A stretch of 64,000 bases of DNA from an uncultured Azohydromonas sp. (GTDB taxonomy: Bacteria > Pseudomonadota > Gammaproteobacteria > Burkholderiales > Burkholderiaceae_C): NCBI RefSeq assembly GCF_937926365.1, contig NZ_CALAOH010000019.1:37212-101211 (forward strand), written 5' to 3'. How positions within the stretch are numbered: the first letter of the stretch is position 1; each line of letters opens with the position of its first letter. The notes under the pieces are model-generated. The model was given only the letters and a program-made list of their open reading frames with translations. It had not been told where the DNA came from and made no database searches. This document shows positions 37,750 to 45,070 of the stretch, one piece after another. The translations under genes were made by a program, and so were the position numbers.

Positions 37750-39033
37750 TCAGGCGGCGTTCTTCTTGATGCCCAGCTCGGCGGCGATGGCGGCGCGCCC
37801 GCCGGCCTTCATCCACTCGTCGATGCGCTTGGCGTAGTTGACGACCTCGGAGATGGCGCTGTCGAAGCCGAAGAAGCGGTAGGGCAGGCCCAGCGATTCG
37901 CAGGTGTCGGCCAGGGCGGCGAAGCCGCGCACGAGGTTCGGGCCGCCGCGCCCCACCACCACGTACAGCGGCGTGGGCCCGTGGGTGGCGAAGTGCTCGC
38001 GCAGCGCATCGCCCATGGCGCGCAGGGTCTCGTGGATGTCCGTGTTGTTGGACTTGCCGCCGATGATGAACAGCACGTTGGACTGCGCCAGGAAGTGCCG
38101 GTAGCAGATGCGCGCCACCTGCTTCATCTTTTCGTAGGGCGGGTTGCCGCCGAAGTCCGAGGAGATGCTAGCGGCCTCGCCCAGCACCTCGGTCACCAGC
38201 GAGTTGGCGCCGCCGCCGAAGGTGGGCGCGAGGATGGTGCCGCGCTCGTTGATGACGAACACGTCCGACTGGCCCTGGTGCGTGCGCAGCTCGTTGACCT
38301 CCTGCTCGAAGGCGCCGACGTCGGCGGCGAAGAGGTGCCGCGGCAGGCTCAGCCGCGCCACGCGCGGGTCGTCGCGGTCGAAGCCGCACTTGAAGTCGCA
38401 GGCCACCGGGGTCAGCTTGCCGCTGCCGTCCACGCGCATGCGGATCGGATTGAGCTCCAGCGTGGTCATGCCGTAGTGGTGCATCAGCTCCCACAGCTTG
38501 GGCAGGTGCTGCACCAGGGGCGAGATGATTTCCTTGGGCGCGCCGATGTCGGTCAGCGCGTTGGCGACCACGAAGGCCTTCAGGCCGGTGAGCGCGTCGA
38601 AGGGCACGGTGGCGATCTCCGACTTGTCCAGCTCCTCGATGTCCACGCCGCCGCGGTGCGTGAGCGTCATGGTGGGTGCCCGGAAGCGCGTGTCGTCGGT
38701 GATGGCGAAGTAGACCTCGTGCTCGGCCGGCACGCCGCCCTCGAAGGTCACGCCGTTGGCCTTGGCCGTGGCGTTGCCGTGGCGGTGCTCGGCGAAGTAC
38801 AGGCGCTCCTTCTCGGCCAGCGCTTGCGCCAAGTCCTTGGCACGGCCGATCAGGCCCGACTTGCCCTTCTTGCCCACGCCACCCTTGAACAGCGGCTTGA
38901 TGAACACCTGTCCGTGGCGGCGGATCAGCGCCTGGATGTCGTCCTCCGACGCGTCGGGGCCGAGCACCTCCGCGGTTGGAAAATCGACGTGCCGCAATAA
39001 CTGCGCGCCGTAAAGCATGCCGGTGAGTTGCAT
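37750..39033 (-). CDS. ATP-grasp CoA ligase small subunit (AclA/SucC-like)
   Basis: 427 residues, close to AclA of two-subunit ATP-citrate lyase. N-terminal ATP-grasp region (VFIKPLFKGGVGKKGKSGLIGRAKDL; HRGGVDIEELDKSEIATVPFDALTGL; MTTLELNPIRM with metal ligands). The C-terminal flavodoxin-like acid-binding domain has PTFGGGANSLVTEVLGEAASISSDFGGNPPYEKM, LFIIGGKSNNTDIHETLRAMGDAL and VVGRGGPNLVRGF. The start at 39033 has AAGGAG 6 bases before it. With the large subunit downstream it forms an ATP- and CoA-dependent acid ligase/lyase. Citrate is the leading candidate, malate or another tricarboxylate also possible. Confidence 0.8.
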   Translation of the reverse strand: MQLTGMLYGAQLLRHVDFPTAEVLGPDASEDDIQALIRRHGQVFIKPLFKGGVGKKGKSGLIGRAKDLAQALAEKERLYFAEHRHGNATAKANGVTFEGGVPAEHEVYFAITDDTRFRAPTMTLTHRGGVDIEELDKSEIATVPFDALTGLKAFVVANALTDIGAPKEIISPLVQHLPKLWELMHHYGMTTLELNPIRMRVDGSGKLTPVACDFKCGFDRDDPRVARLSLPRHLFAADVGAFEQEVNELRTHQGQSDVFVINERGTILAPTFGGGANSLVTEVLGEAASISSDFGGNPPYEKMKQVARICYRHFLAQSNVLFIIGGKSNNTDIHETLRAMGDALREHFATHGPTPLYVVVGRGGPNLVRGFAALADTCESLGLPYRFFGFDSAISEVVNYAKRIDEWMKAGGRAAIAAELGIKKNAA

Positions 39034-39250
39034 GGAGTCTCCTTCAGGTTGAACCAGGGCAGCGAAGCGGAATTTGCCTCGCCCATTTCCGAGAACACGA
39101 AACTTGCTATACGGGCGCTGCCGGCGGACGCAAGTGAAATCACGGGACAAAACCGGGCCAGCCGCCTGCCATCGCAGCAGGCAGAGTTTTTCGGCTTGGT
39201 CCGCTTGGACGCCTTGGACAGTGCAATAACGCACAGTATTCAAAGCAGCA

Positions 39251-39290
39251 CTGTCAGTTTGCTGTCAGCTCGCCTAGGGAAACCCCTAGG
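39251..39290. promoter_or_regulatory. Tandem CTGTCAG repeat plus palindrome upstream of the lyase-like operon
   Basis: CTGTCAG occurs at 39251-39257 and again at 39262-39268, an 11-bp period. Then CCTAGGG (39273-39279) pairs with CCCTAGG (39284-39290) across AAAC. Direct repeats one helical turn apart suit an OmpR-type response regulator and the palindrome suits a dimeric regulator. It lies about 220 bp before the ATP-grasp gene. The rest of 39034-39460 shows no gene. Confidence 0.45.
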
Positions 39291-39460
39291 TTGTTGCGTT
39301 GCGCACCGGGGAGCCCGAAGCGGGCTGAAACCGGCTTGGGACGCCGGCCACTCTTGGAGTTTCAGTATTTTGGCGCGGCGCAGTGAATTGCCACCCGCTG
39401 AGCCGTCCGCTAGAACAAGCAGGAATCTGTTTTCAGTGTGCAATTGCCATCGAAATAATC

Positions 39461-39543
39461 CGTCATGCCCGCGAAGGCGGGCATCCACGCATACCGGGAT
39501 GCTGCCCGGAGCTCGTGGACACCCGCCTCCGCGGGCGTGACGG
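39461..39543. repeat. 83-bp BIME-like repeat, copy 1
   Basis: Two hairpins in one unit: ATGCCCGC-GAAG-GCGGGCAT at one end and an ACCCGCCTCCGCGGG hairpin at the other, joined by about 26 variable bases. An inverted copy of exactly the same length lies at 44957-45039. It is in the 633-bp gap between the ATP-grasp gene and the porin. Confidence 0.8.
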
Positions 39544-39666
39544 AATTCTTTAAGGCGGCATCAAGAACTGATACCAATATTCTGGACAAATGCCAGACGG
39601 CATCGTCCAGTTTTTGGACTGGCGTCCATGGCATAAGCCAGGCATTTATCGCCGGTCCGACGCCAT

Positions 39667-40746
39667 TCAGAAACTGTGGCGCACGCCCATTTCAATGCCG
39701 CGAGAAGAGCCGCCCGCCGCAAGGCCGCTGGCGCCGCCGGGCACCGCGTAGGCCAAGCCGCCGCGGTTGTCGATGTGCGACAGCGTGCCGTACAGCGCCG
39801 TGCGCTTGGACAGGTGGTGCACGTAACCCAGGCCAAGCTGGCGCGCGCGGTTGCCGTCCAGCGCCGTGGCGCCGACCCGGCCGGAGAACTTCGCGCGCAG
39901 CCAGGAAGCCTTGATCTCGCCCTTGCCCACGGGGACCCAGGCGCCCACCAGCAGGTTGTCCTGCGTGGCATCGGCCTGATCGAAGCGGCGCAGCGCCAGC
40001 GACACGCGCACCGGGCCGAAGTCGTAGAGGCCGGCCACGACGCGGTCGTCGAGGCGGCCGGCGACGGTGAGGTCGTTCCGCGTGCGCGTGACCGCGGCGG
40101 AGACCACCACCGGCCCGGACGCGTAGCCCAGCCGTGCCCCGCGCACCTGATGCTGGCCATTGGCCGCCGCTCCGTTCTCGTCCTCCGCGACCATCACGCC
40201 GCCTTCCAGCCCGCCCCAGCCGGCGGGCATCAGCCACTGCAGCGAGTTGCTGGTGCGCGTGGTGGTGTTCGGCGCCGAGCCGAAGGCCGAGCGGATGGGG
40301 CCCGTCGGCGAGGCAGAAGCGAAGTTGTTGGAGCCGGCCACGCCCACGTGGCTGAACGGGTCGAAACGCACCCAGTTGACGTAGCTGGGCACGTAGTCCC
40401 GGCCCAGGCGCAGCTCCCCCCAGCGCTTGCCCGCCAGGCTGAGCGTGGCGCGCCGGTCCCAGAAGTTGGTGCTGGAGGTGCTGGCCCCGGTGTCCAGCGC
40501 GACGCCGCTTTCCAGGTGGAAGCCGGCAGACAGGTCGCCGCCCAGGTTCTCGGTGCCGCGCAGGATGAAGCGGCTGGTCGCGTTCGAGCCGCTGACGAGC
40601 GAGCTCACGCCGCCCAGGCCCTCGTTGCGGACGTGACGGATGGCGGTATCGGCAACGCCGCCGAGCGTGACACCCTGCGCCCAGGCAGCGGCGGCGGGGA
40701 TCGTCCCCAGCGCGAGGCCCAGCATCGCCTTCATGGGCTTGTTCAT
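39667..40746 (-). CDS. Gram-negative general porin
   Basis: 359 residues. Signal peptide with cleavage after AAAWA (about residue 23), start of the barrel VTLGGVADTAIRHVRNEG, then alternating amphipathic strands and a terminal Phe (EMGVRHSF), the signature of the betaproteobacterial Omp32-like porins. RFILRGTENLGGDLSAGFHLESG and LSLAGKRWGELRLGRDY (entering the constriction loop) are family landmarks. The gap to the upstream binding-protein gene is 47 bp on the same strand, so porin and binding protein probably form one uptake unit for a small anion. Confidence 0.9.
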   Translation of the reverse strand: MNKPMKAMLGLALGTIPAAAAWAQGVTLGGVADTAIRHVRNEGLGGVSSLVSGSNATSRFILRGTENLGGDLSAGFHLESGVALDTGASTSSTNFWDRRATLSLAGKRWGELRLGRDYVPSYVNWVRFDPFSHVGVAGSNNFASASPTGPIRSAFGSAPNTTTRTSNSLQWLMPAGWGGLEGGVMVAEDENGAAANGQHQVRGARLGYASGPVVVSAAVTRTRNDLTVAGRLDDRVVAGLYDFGPVRVSLALRRFDQADATQDNLLVGAWVPVGKGEIKASWLRAKFSGRVGATALDGNRARQLGLGYVHHLSKRTALYGTLSHIDNRGGLAYAVPGGASGLAAGGSSRGIEMGVRHSF

Positions 40747-40793
40747 GGCCTGTCTCCTTGGATGTTCTTGTTCGCGGCCCTGGTGTTGCCGCC

Positions 40794-41597
40794 TCACTTC
40801 GCCTCGGCCTCGGCCTTGGCCACCGGCTCCAGGCCCGAGGTGCGCACGATGGGCGCCGCCGCCGGCGAGGCCAGGAACTTCACGAGCCGCGCCGCCAGCT
40901 CCGGCTCCTTGCTGCCCACGGCCAGGCCGGCCGAGAAGAACACCTTCTGCTGCAGCTCCTCGGGCAGCGGGCCGACGAACTCGATGTCCTTGAACGGCAG
41001 CAGCTCGCTGATCTGCTGGAAGCCGAGGTCCGCGTCGCCGCGCGTGAGCACCGCGCCCACGCGCTCGCTCATGATCTTTCGCGACTTGTCCTTGATCTGC
41101 TCCCACACGCCCAGCTTCGGGAACAACTCGTTGCTCAGGTAGGTGCCGCTGGCGCTGGCCGAGTAGGCGATGGACTTGGCATCGAGCACCGCCTTCTTCA
41201 CGCCCTCGGCCGTCGAGATGTCGGGCTTGGGCAGCCCCTTGCGCACCGACACGCCGATGAGCGAGCGGCCCAGGTCCACCCGCGTGTTGGGCACCACCTT
41301 GCCCTGCTTCACCAGGGACTCCAGCGCCGAGTCGGCCAGGATCACGATGTCGAACTGCTCGCCGCGCGCCAGGCGGCTGGGGATGGAGTCATTGGCCGTG
41401 CCCATCGACGCGCCGTAGGACGTGACGACCTTGTGCCCGGTGGCGGCCTCGAACAAGGGAACCAACTCTTTGTAGGCCGCCGTGAAGCCGCCGGAGCTGA
41501 CGACGCGGATCTCGCCGGCCATGGCGGAAGCCACGGCACCCAGGGCCAGGCCGGCAACCAGGAAGGCGCGGCGGGTGGTGTTGAAGAAGTTGCTCAT
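40794..41597 (-). CDS. ModA-like periplasmic substrate-binding protein
   Basis: 267 residues. Signal peptide RRAFLVAGLALGAVASAMAG, preceded by a twin-Arg start (TTRRAFL). Then a type II binding fold: EIRVVSSGGFTAAYKELVPLFEAATGHKV, SYGASMGTANDSIPSRLARGEQFDIVILAD, and AYSASASGTYLSNELFPKLGVWEQI, the pattern of molybdate/tungstate-binding ModA proteins and their orphan relatives. No ModB or ModC lies nearby and the neighbours handle organic acids, so the true ligand may be an organic anion. Divergent from a LysR gene. Confidence 0.82.
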   Translation of the reverse strand: MSNFFNTTRRAFLVAGLALGAVASAMAGEIRVVSSGGFTAAYKELVPLFEAATGHKVVTSYGASMGTANDSIPSRLARGEQFDIVILADSALESLVKQGKVVPNTRVDLGRSLIGVSVRKGLPKPDISTAEGVKKAVLDAKSIAYSASASGTYLSNELFPKLGVWEQIKDKSRKIMSERVGAVLTRGDADLGFQQISELLPFKDIEFVGPLPEELQQKVFFSAGLAVGSKEPELAARLVKFLASPAAAPIVRTSGLEPVAKAEAEAK

Positions 41598-41650
41598 GAA
41601 ACTTGTCTCCGTAGGGATTGGTGTCGGGTAGGGCATCGTAGAAACGCCCA

Positions 41651-41675
41651 ATTGATCCGTGAATTGCATTGTTTT
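41651..41675. promoter_or_regulatory. Divergent LysR/binding-protein promoter motif, copy 1
   Basis: A 25-bp block containing GTGAATTGCATTGTTTT lies between the divergent binding-protein and LysR genes. 24 of 25 bases recur at 44826-44850 in front of the Bug receptor. Shared position relative to minus-strand transport genes suggests a common operator. Confidence 0.6.
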
Positions 41676-41688
41676 TATGATTTCATGC

Positions 41689-42606
41689 ATGTCACGCATC
41701 AATTTCGCGCTCGAGGAGCTGCAGGCTTTCGTGGCCGTGGCGGACCGCAGCAGCTTCCGCATGGCGGCGGAGCACCTGTGCATCTCGCAGCCGGCGCTGA
41801 GCCGCCGCATCGACAAGCTGGAGGCCGCGCTGGGCCTGCGGCTGCTGGAGCGCACCACGCGGCAGGTGGACCTGACCGCCGCCGGGCGGCAGTTCCTGGA
41901 GCGGGCGCGGCAGACGCTGGAGGACCTGGAAGACGCGGTGACGCGCCTGTCGGACGACGCGCAGGCGCGGCGCGGGCAGGTAACCATCGCCTGCGTGCCT
42001 TCGGTCGCGCAGCACGTGCTGCCGGGCATCGCCAAGGCCTTCGCGCAGCAGCAGCCGCATGTGCGGCTGCGCGTCATCGACGACAGTGCGCACCGCGTGC
42101 TGGCCAGCGTGTGCTCGGGCGAAGCCGATTTCGGGCTCAACTTCACCGGGGCGCAGGAGCCGGACGTGGAGTTCGAGATGCTGGGCCACGACGACTACGC
42201 GCTGGTGCTGCCGCACGGGCACCCGCTGGCCGATCGCGCCAGCGTGGCCTGGGCCGACCTGGCGGACCAGAAGATGGTGGCCGTGTCGCGCCAGAGCGCC
42301 AACCGGCTGCTGGTGGACCACGCGCTGGCCGCCCTGCCCCAGCGCCCGCTGTGGTTCTACGAGACCGAGCACGTGGCCGGCGCGCTGGGGTTGGTGGCGG
42401 CCGGCCTGGGCCTGGCCGCGCTGCCACGGCTGTCGGTACCCCCGGGCCATGCGATGTTGCGCGCCATACCGTTGACCGATCCGGTGGTGAGCCGCGTGGT
42501 CGGACTGATCACGCGGCGGGGACGCATGCTCTCGCACACCGCCAGTCAGTTGTGCGGGCTGGTGCGGGAGAGCTTCAAGGAGCAGCAGACCCTGACCGGT
42601 GCCTGA
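41689..42606 (+). CDS. LysR-family regulator, transport locus
   Basis: 305 residues. Winged helix LEELQAFVAVADRSSFRMAAEHLCISQPALSRRIDKLEAALGLRLLERTTRQVDLTAAG, then an effector domain (VTIACVPSVAQHVLPGIAKAF, LNFTGAQEPDVEFEMLGHDDYALVLP), of the CynR/CbbR-like subgroup. I start at ATG 41689 (MSRINFALEEL); no Shine-Dalgarno is obvious and ATG 41659 is in frame. Divergent from the ModA-like gene and porin, its probable targets. The promoter relic at 44826 suggests a related regulator once served the Bug gene as well. Confidence 0.88.
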   Translation: MSRINFALEELQAFVAVADRSSFRMAAEHLCISQPALSRRIDKLEAALGLRLLERTTRQVDLTAAGRQFLERARQTLEDLEDAVTRLSDDAQARRGQVTIACVPSVAQHVLPGIAKAFAQQQPHVRLRVIDDSAHRVLASVCSGEADFGLNFTGAQEPDVEFEMLGHDDYALVLPHGHPLADRASVAWADLADQKMVAVSRQSANRLLVDHALAALPQRPLWFYETEHVAGALGLVAAGLGLAALPRLSVPPGHAMLRAIPLTDPVVSRVVGLITRRGRMLSHTASQLCGLVRESFKEQQTLTGA

Positions 42607-42620
42607 CGGCACCCACTGCA

Positions 42621-43205
42621 CTACACCCATCCCAGTCCCCCCAGCACCGCACCGCCGGCCAGCAGCCACAGCAGGTGCATGCGCGTGCGCCACACCACCA
42701 GCGTGACCACGGCCGTCAGCAGCCAGAGCCGGCCGTCGCGCGTCCAGTCGCCCGAGGCCCGGGCGAGCAGCCAGGCCGTGGACAGCAGCACGCCGACCAC
42801 GATGGGCGCCATGCCCTGGCGGAAGGCGCGCACGCTCAGCCGCTCGCGATGGCGGTGCCCCCAGCGCGTAGCCAGCAGCGTCAGCAGCGAGCTGGGCGCC
42901 AGGATGCCCACCGTGCACACCGCCATGCCCAGCACCGCCAGCGCCAGGCTCCAGACCGTGCCCGCGCCCGTCCCGGCGGCGTTGAGCCCCAGGTTCCAGC
43001 CCAGCAGCGCGACGAAGAGCATGTTGGGCCCCGGCGCGGCCTGCGCCAGGGTGATGGAGGCGGTGAACTGCGCCTCGCTCAGCCAGCCCTGCCCGTTCAC
43101 CAGGTAGCGGTGCAGGTCCGGCGCCAGCGTCACCGCGCCGCCCACGGCCAGCAGCGACAGCGACAGCTGATAAAGCAGCAGGTGCAGCCAGTCGAGCAGG
43201 CTCAT
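42621..43205 (-). CDS. ChrA-type (CHR) transporter, short subunit 2
   Basis: 194 residues, one CHR domain with about six hydrophobic segments. Landmarks: LSLLAVGGAVTLAPDLHRYLV near the N-terminus and SITLAQAAPGPNMLFVALLGWNLG, the PGPN.. motif of the chromate transporter family. Short CHR proteins work as pairs with opposite membrane topology. The partner is the next gene upstream, whose stop overlaps this start by 4 bp. Chromate export is the textbook role, but linkage to a Bug receptor makes an anion or organic-acid role worth considering. Confidence 0.85.
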   Translation of the reverse strand: MSLLDWLHLLLYQLSLSLLAVGGAVTLAPDLHRYLVNGQGWLSEAQFTASITLAQAAPGPNMLFVALLGWNLGLNAAGTGAGTVWSLALAVLGMAVCTVGILAPSSLLTLLATRWGHRHRERLSVRAFRQGMAPIVVGVLLSTAWLLARASGDWTRDGRLWLLTAVVTLVVWRTRMHLLWLLAGGAVLGGLGWV

Positions 43206-43783
43206 GAGTTCACTCCGCGCCGAAGCCGCCACCCGGTCAGCACGCAGGCCGCGCCGCCCAGGCCGAACACGATGGCAATCAAAGGAAGATGCAGCAGCAC
43301 CAGGCCGGAAAACGCGCCGGCGGCGACGGCCACCACCAGCGCCAGCCCCAGCGGATGCCGGCGCAGTTGCGCCAGCAGCTTCAGGCTGGTGCCGGCGATC
43401 AGCCCCGCCGCCACCGCGCCCATGCCGCGCAGCGCGCCGGCCGCGGCGGCGTGGCCGGCAAGCTGGCCGTAGACGGTGGCGGCCGTCAGCAGCAGCACCA
43501 GCGGCAGGGCGAGCAGCCCGCCCAGCGCGGCGGCGGCGCCGCGCCAGCCGAAGTGCCGATCGCCGAACATCAGCGCCAGGTTGCAGACATTGGGGCCGGG
43601 CATGACCTGCGCCACGGCCCAGTCCTCCACGAACTCCTCGTTGCTGAGCCAGCCGCGCTTCTCGACCAGTTCCCGCTGCACCACCGCCAGCACACCGCCG
43701 AAGCCCTGCAGTGACAGCCAGGAAAAGGCCCAGAACAGCTCCAGGACCGTGCGCGGGCTGGAGGCGGCGCGCCCGGCCGTCAT
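43202..43783 (-). CDS. ChrA-type (CHR) transporter, short subunit 1
   Basis: 193 residues, one CHR domain: LELFWAFSWLSLQGFGGVLAVVQRELVEKRGWLSNEEFVEDWAVAQVMPGPNVCNLALMFGDRHFG. The GFGG and MPGPN motifs are both intact, as in the N-terminal half of long ChrA. It has about five or six membrane segments. Its start overlaps the Bug-receptor stop by 4 bp (ATGA), and its own stop overlaps the second CHR gene. Three genes are thus translationally chained, which is unusual for a Bug receptor. Confidence 0.86.
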   Translation of the reverse strand: MTAGRAASSPRTVLELFWAFSWLSLQGFGGVLAVVQRELVEKRGWLSNEEFVEDWAVAQVMPGPNVCNLALMFGDRHFGWRGAAAALGGLLALPLVLLLTAATVYGQLAGHAAAAGALRGMGAVAAGLIAGTSLKLLAQLRRHPLGLALVVAVAAGAFSGLVLLHLPLIAIVFGLGGAACVLTGWRLRRGVNS

Positions 43784-44760
43784 TGGATGGTGATCTTGCG
43801 CTCGCGGATCACGCGGCCCCAGGTGGCGGTTTCGCGCGCGATCTCCTGCGCCAGCTCCTCACGCGTGCCGGGTTGCGGCGTCAACCCGTGAGCGTCCAGC
43901 TCCTTCACCACCTCCGGCGTCTTGAGCACCTTCACCAGCTCGGTGTTCCAGCGGTCCAGCACCGGCTTGGGCACCTTGGACGAAGCCACGAAGGCGTACC
44001 AGTTGGTGGCGCTGTAGCCAGGGTAGCCGGACTCGGCGATGGTGGGCACGTTGGGCAGCGCCGGCAGCCGCTTCGGCCCGGTGCTGGCCAGCGGAATCAG
44101 CTTGCCGGACTGGATATGCGGCAGCGCCGTGGACAGCGTGGAGTAGTACGAAGCCACGCGCCCGCCCAGCAGGTCCTGCAGCGCCGGCGCGCCGCCCTTG
44201 TAGGGAATGTGCGTGGTGGTGATCTTGGCCATGTCGTCCAGCAGCTCGCCGCCCATGTGCGCGGCGGAGCCCGGACCGGTGGAGGCGTAGTCCAGCTTGC
44301 CCGGGTTCTTCTTGGCGTAGGCCACGAAGTCGGCGAAGGTCTTGATGCCCGTGCCGGCATGCACCACCAGCACGTTGGGGAAGTTCACGCCCATGGTGAT
44401 GGGCGCCAGGTCCTTGACCGGGTCGTAGGACAGCTTCATCAGGTGCGGTGCCACGGTCAGCGGCCCGACGGAGCCGAACAGGATCACGCTGCCATCGGCC
44501 GGGCCCTGCGCCGCGTACTGGTGCGCGATGTTGCCGCCGGCGCCGGGCTTGTTGTCGATGACGACCGGCACGCCGATGTTCTCGCCAAGCTTCTTGCCGA
44601 TGATGCGCGCGGCCACGTCGGCTGCGCCGCCTGCCGCGAAGCCCACCACGATGGTGACGTTCTTCTTGGGCGGGAATTCCTGGGCCTGTGCCCAGGCCGG
44701 CATGAGAAGGCCGGCAGCGGCGCAGACGCCGGTGAGGCGCAGCAGTTGGCGCTTGTCCAT
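43780..44760 (-). CDS. Bug-family (TctC) periplasmic tricarboxylate-type receptor
   Basis: 326 residues. Signal peptide LLRLTGVCAAAGLLMPAWAQA, then the Bug pattern: KKNVTIVVGFAAGGAADVAARIIGKKLGE, VVIDNKPGAGGNIAHQYAAQG, VHAGTGIKTFADFVAYAKKNPGKLDYAST, HIPYKGGAPALQDLLGG and PNVPTIAESGYPGYSATNWYAFVAS. Binds a carboxylate in the periplasm. No TctA/TctB membrane pair is encoded beside it; instead two CHR membrane subunits are coupled to it. TcuB/TcuA lie just upstream, so tricarballylate, citrate or aconitate are likely ligands. Confidence 0.92.
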   Translation of the reverse strand: MDKRQLLRLTGVCAAAGLLMPAWAQAQEFPPKKNVTIVVGFAAGGAADVAARIIGKKLGENIGVPVVIDNKPGAGGNIAHQYAAQGPADGSVILFGSVGPLTVAPHLMKLSYDPVKDLAPITMGVNFPNVLVVHAGTGIKTFADFVAYAKKNPGKLDYASTGPGSAAHMGGELLDDMAKITTTHIPYKGGAPALQDLLGGRVASYYSTLSTALPHIQSGKLIPLASTGPKRLPALPNVPTIAESGYPGYSATNWYAFVASSKVPKPVLDRWNTELVKVLKTPEVVKELDAHGLTPQPGTREELAQEIARETATWGRVIRERKITIQ

Positions 44761-44825
44761 GGTGTGTCTCCTGTTCAGTGAGGGGGCTGTTCGATGGGGT
44801 ACAGGGTCGATGCTAGAAAGCCGTC

Positions 44826-44894
44826 ATTGATCTGTGAATTGCATTGTTTTGATCAATAAATGCACAACACACATCAATTCAGCGTTTCGAGCCT
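44826..44894 (+). pseudogene. Relic of a LysR promoter and gene start, copy of 41651-41719
   Basis: The 25-bp promoter block is repeated with one mismatch (44826-44850). The homology continues through the LysR start codon region: CACATCAATT.AGCG..TCGAG here against CGCATCAATTTCGCG.TCGAG at 41693, which encodes RINFALE. The start ATG is lost (ACA at that point) and similarity ends near 44894, with a BIME-like repeat beginning at 44957. It marks a lost or moved regulator gene that was divergent from the Bug gene. Confidence 0.6.
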
Positions 44895-44956
44895 TCTGGG
44901 GAAGCCTGGAATGCCGTCGGCTTTTCCATTTCTTTTGGATCGCGACATAAACAACC

Positions 44957-45039
44957 CCGTCACACCCGCGGAGGCGGGTGTCCACGAACGCCAGGCTGCA
45001 TCGCGGCCGGCGTGGATGCCCGCCTTCGCGGGCATGACG
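44957..45039. repeat. 83-bp BIME-like repeat, copy 2 (inverted)
   Basis: Reverse-complement copy of 39461-39543. Both hairpin ends are almost base-for-base identical and only the central 26 bases differ. It sits between the LysR relic and the tcuB stop. Confidence 0.8.
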
Positions 45040-45070
45040 AGGCTCGTCAAGCAGTGATCGCGAACCGCAA

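Noticed and set aside
39028..39540. Plus-strand frame between the ATP-grasp gene and the porin
   Set aside because: It overlaps the promoter region of the minus-strand operon and the BIME-like repeat; no recognisable protein features.
39461..39543. Possible CRISPR repeat
   Set aside because: Only two distant, inverted copies with internal hairpins; no regularly spaced array and no cas genes.
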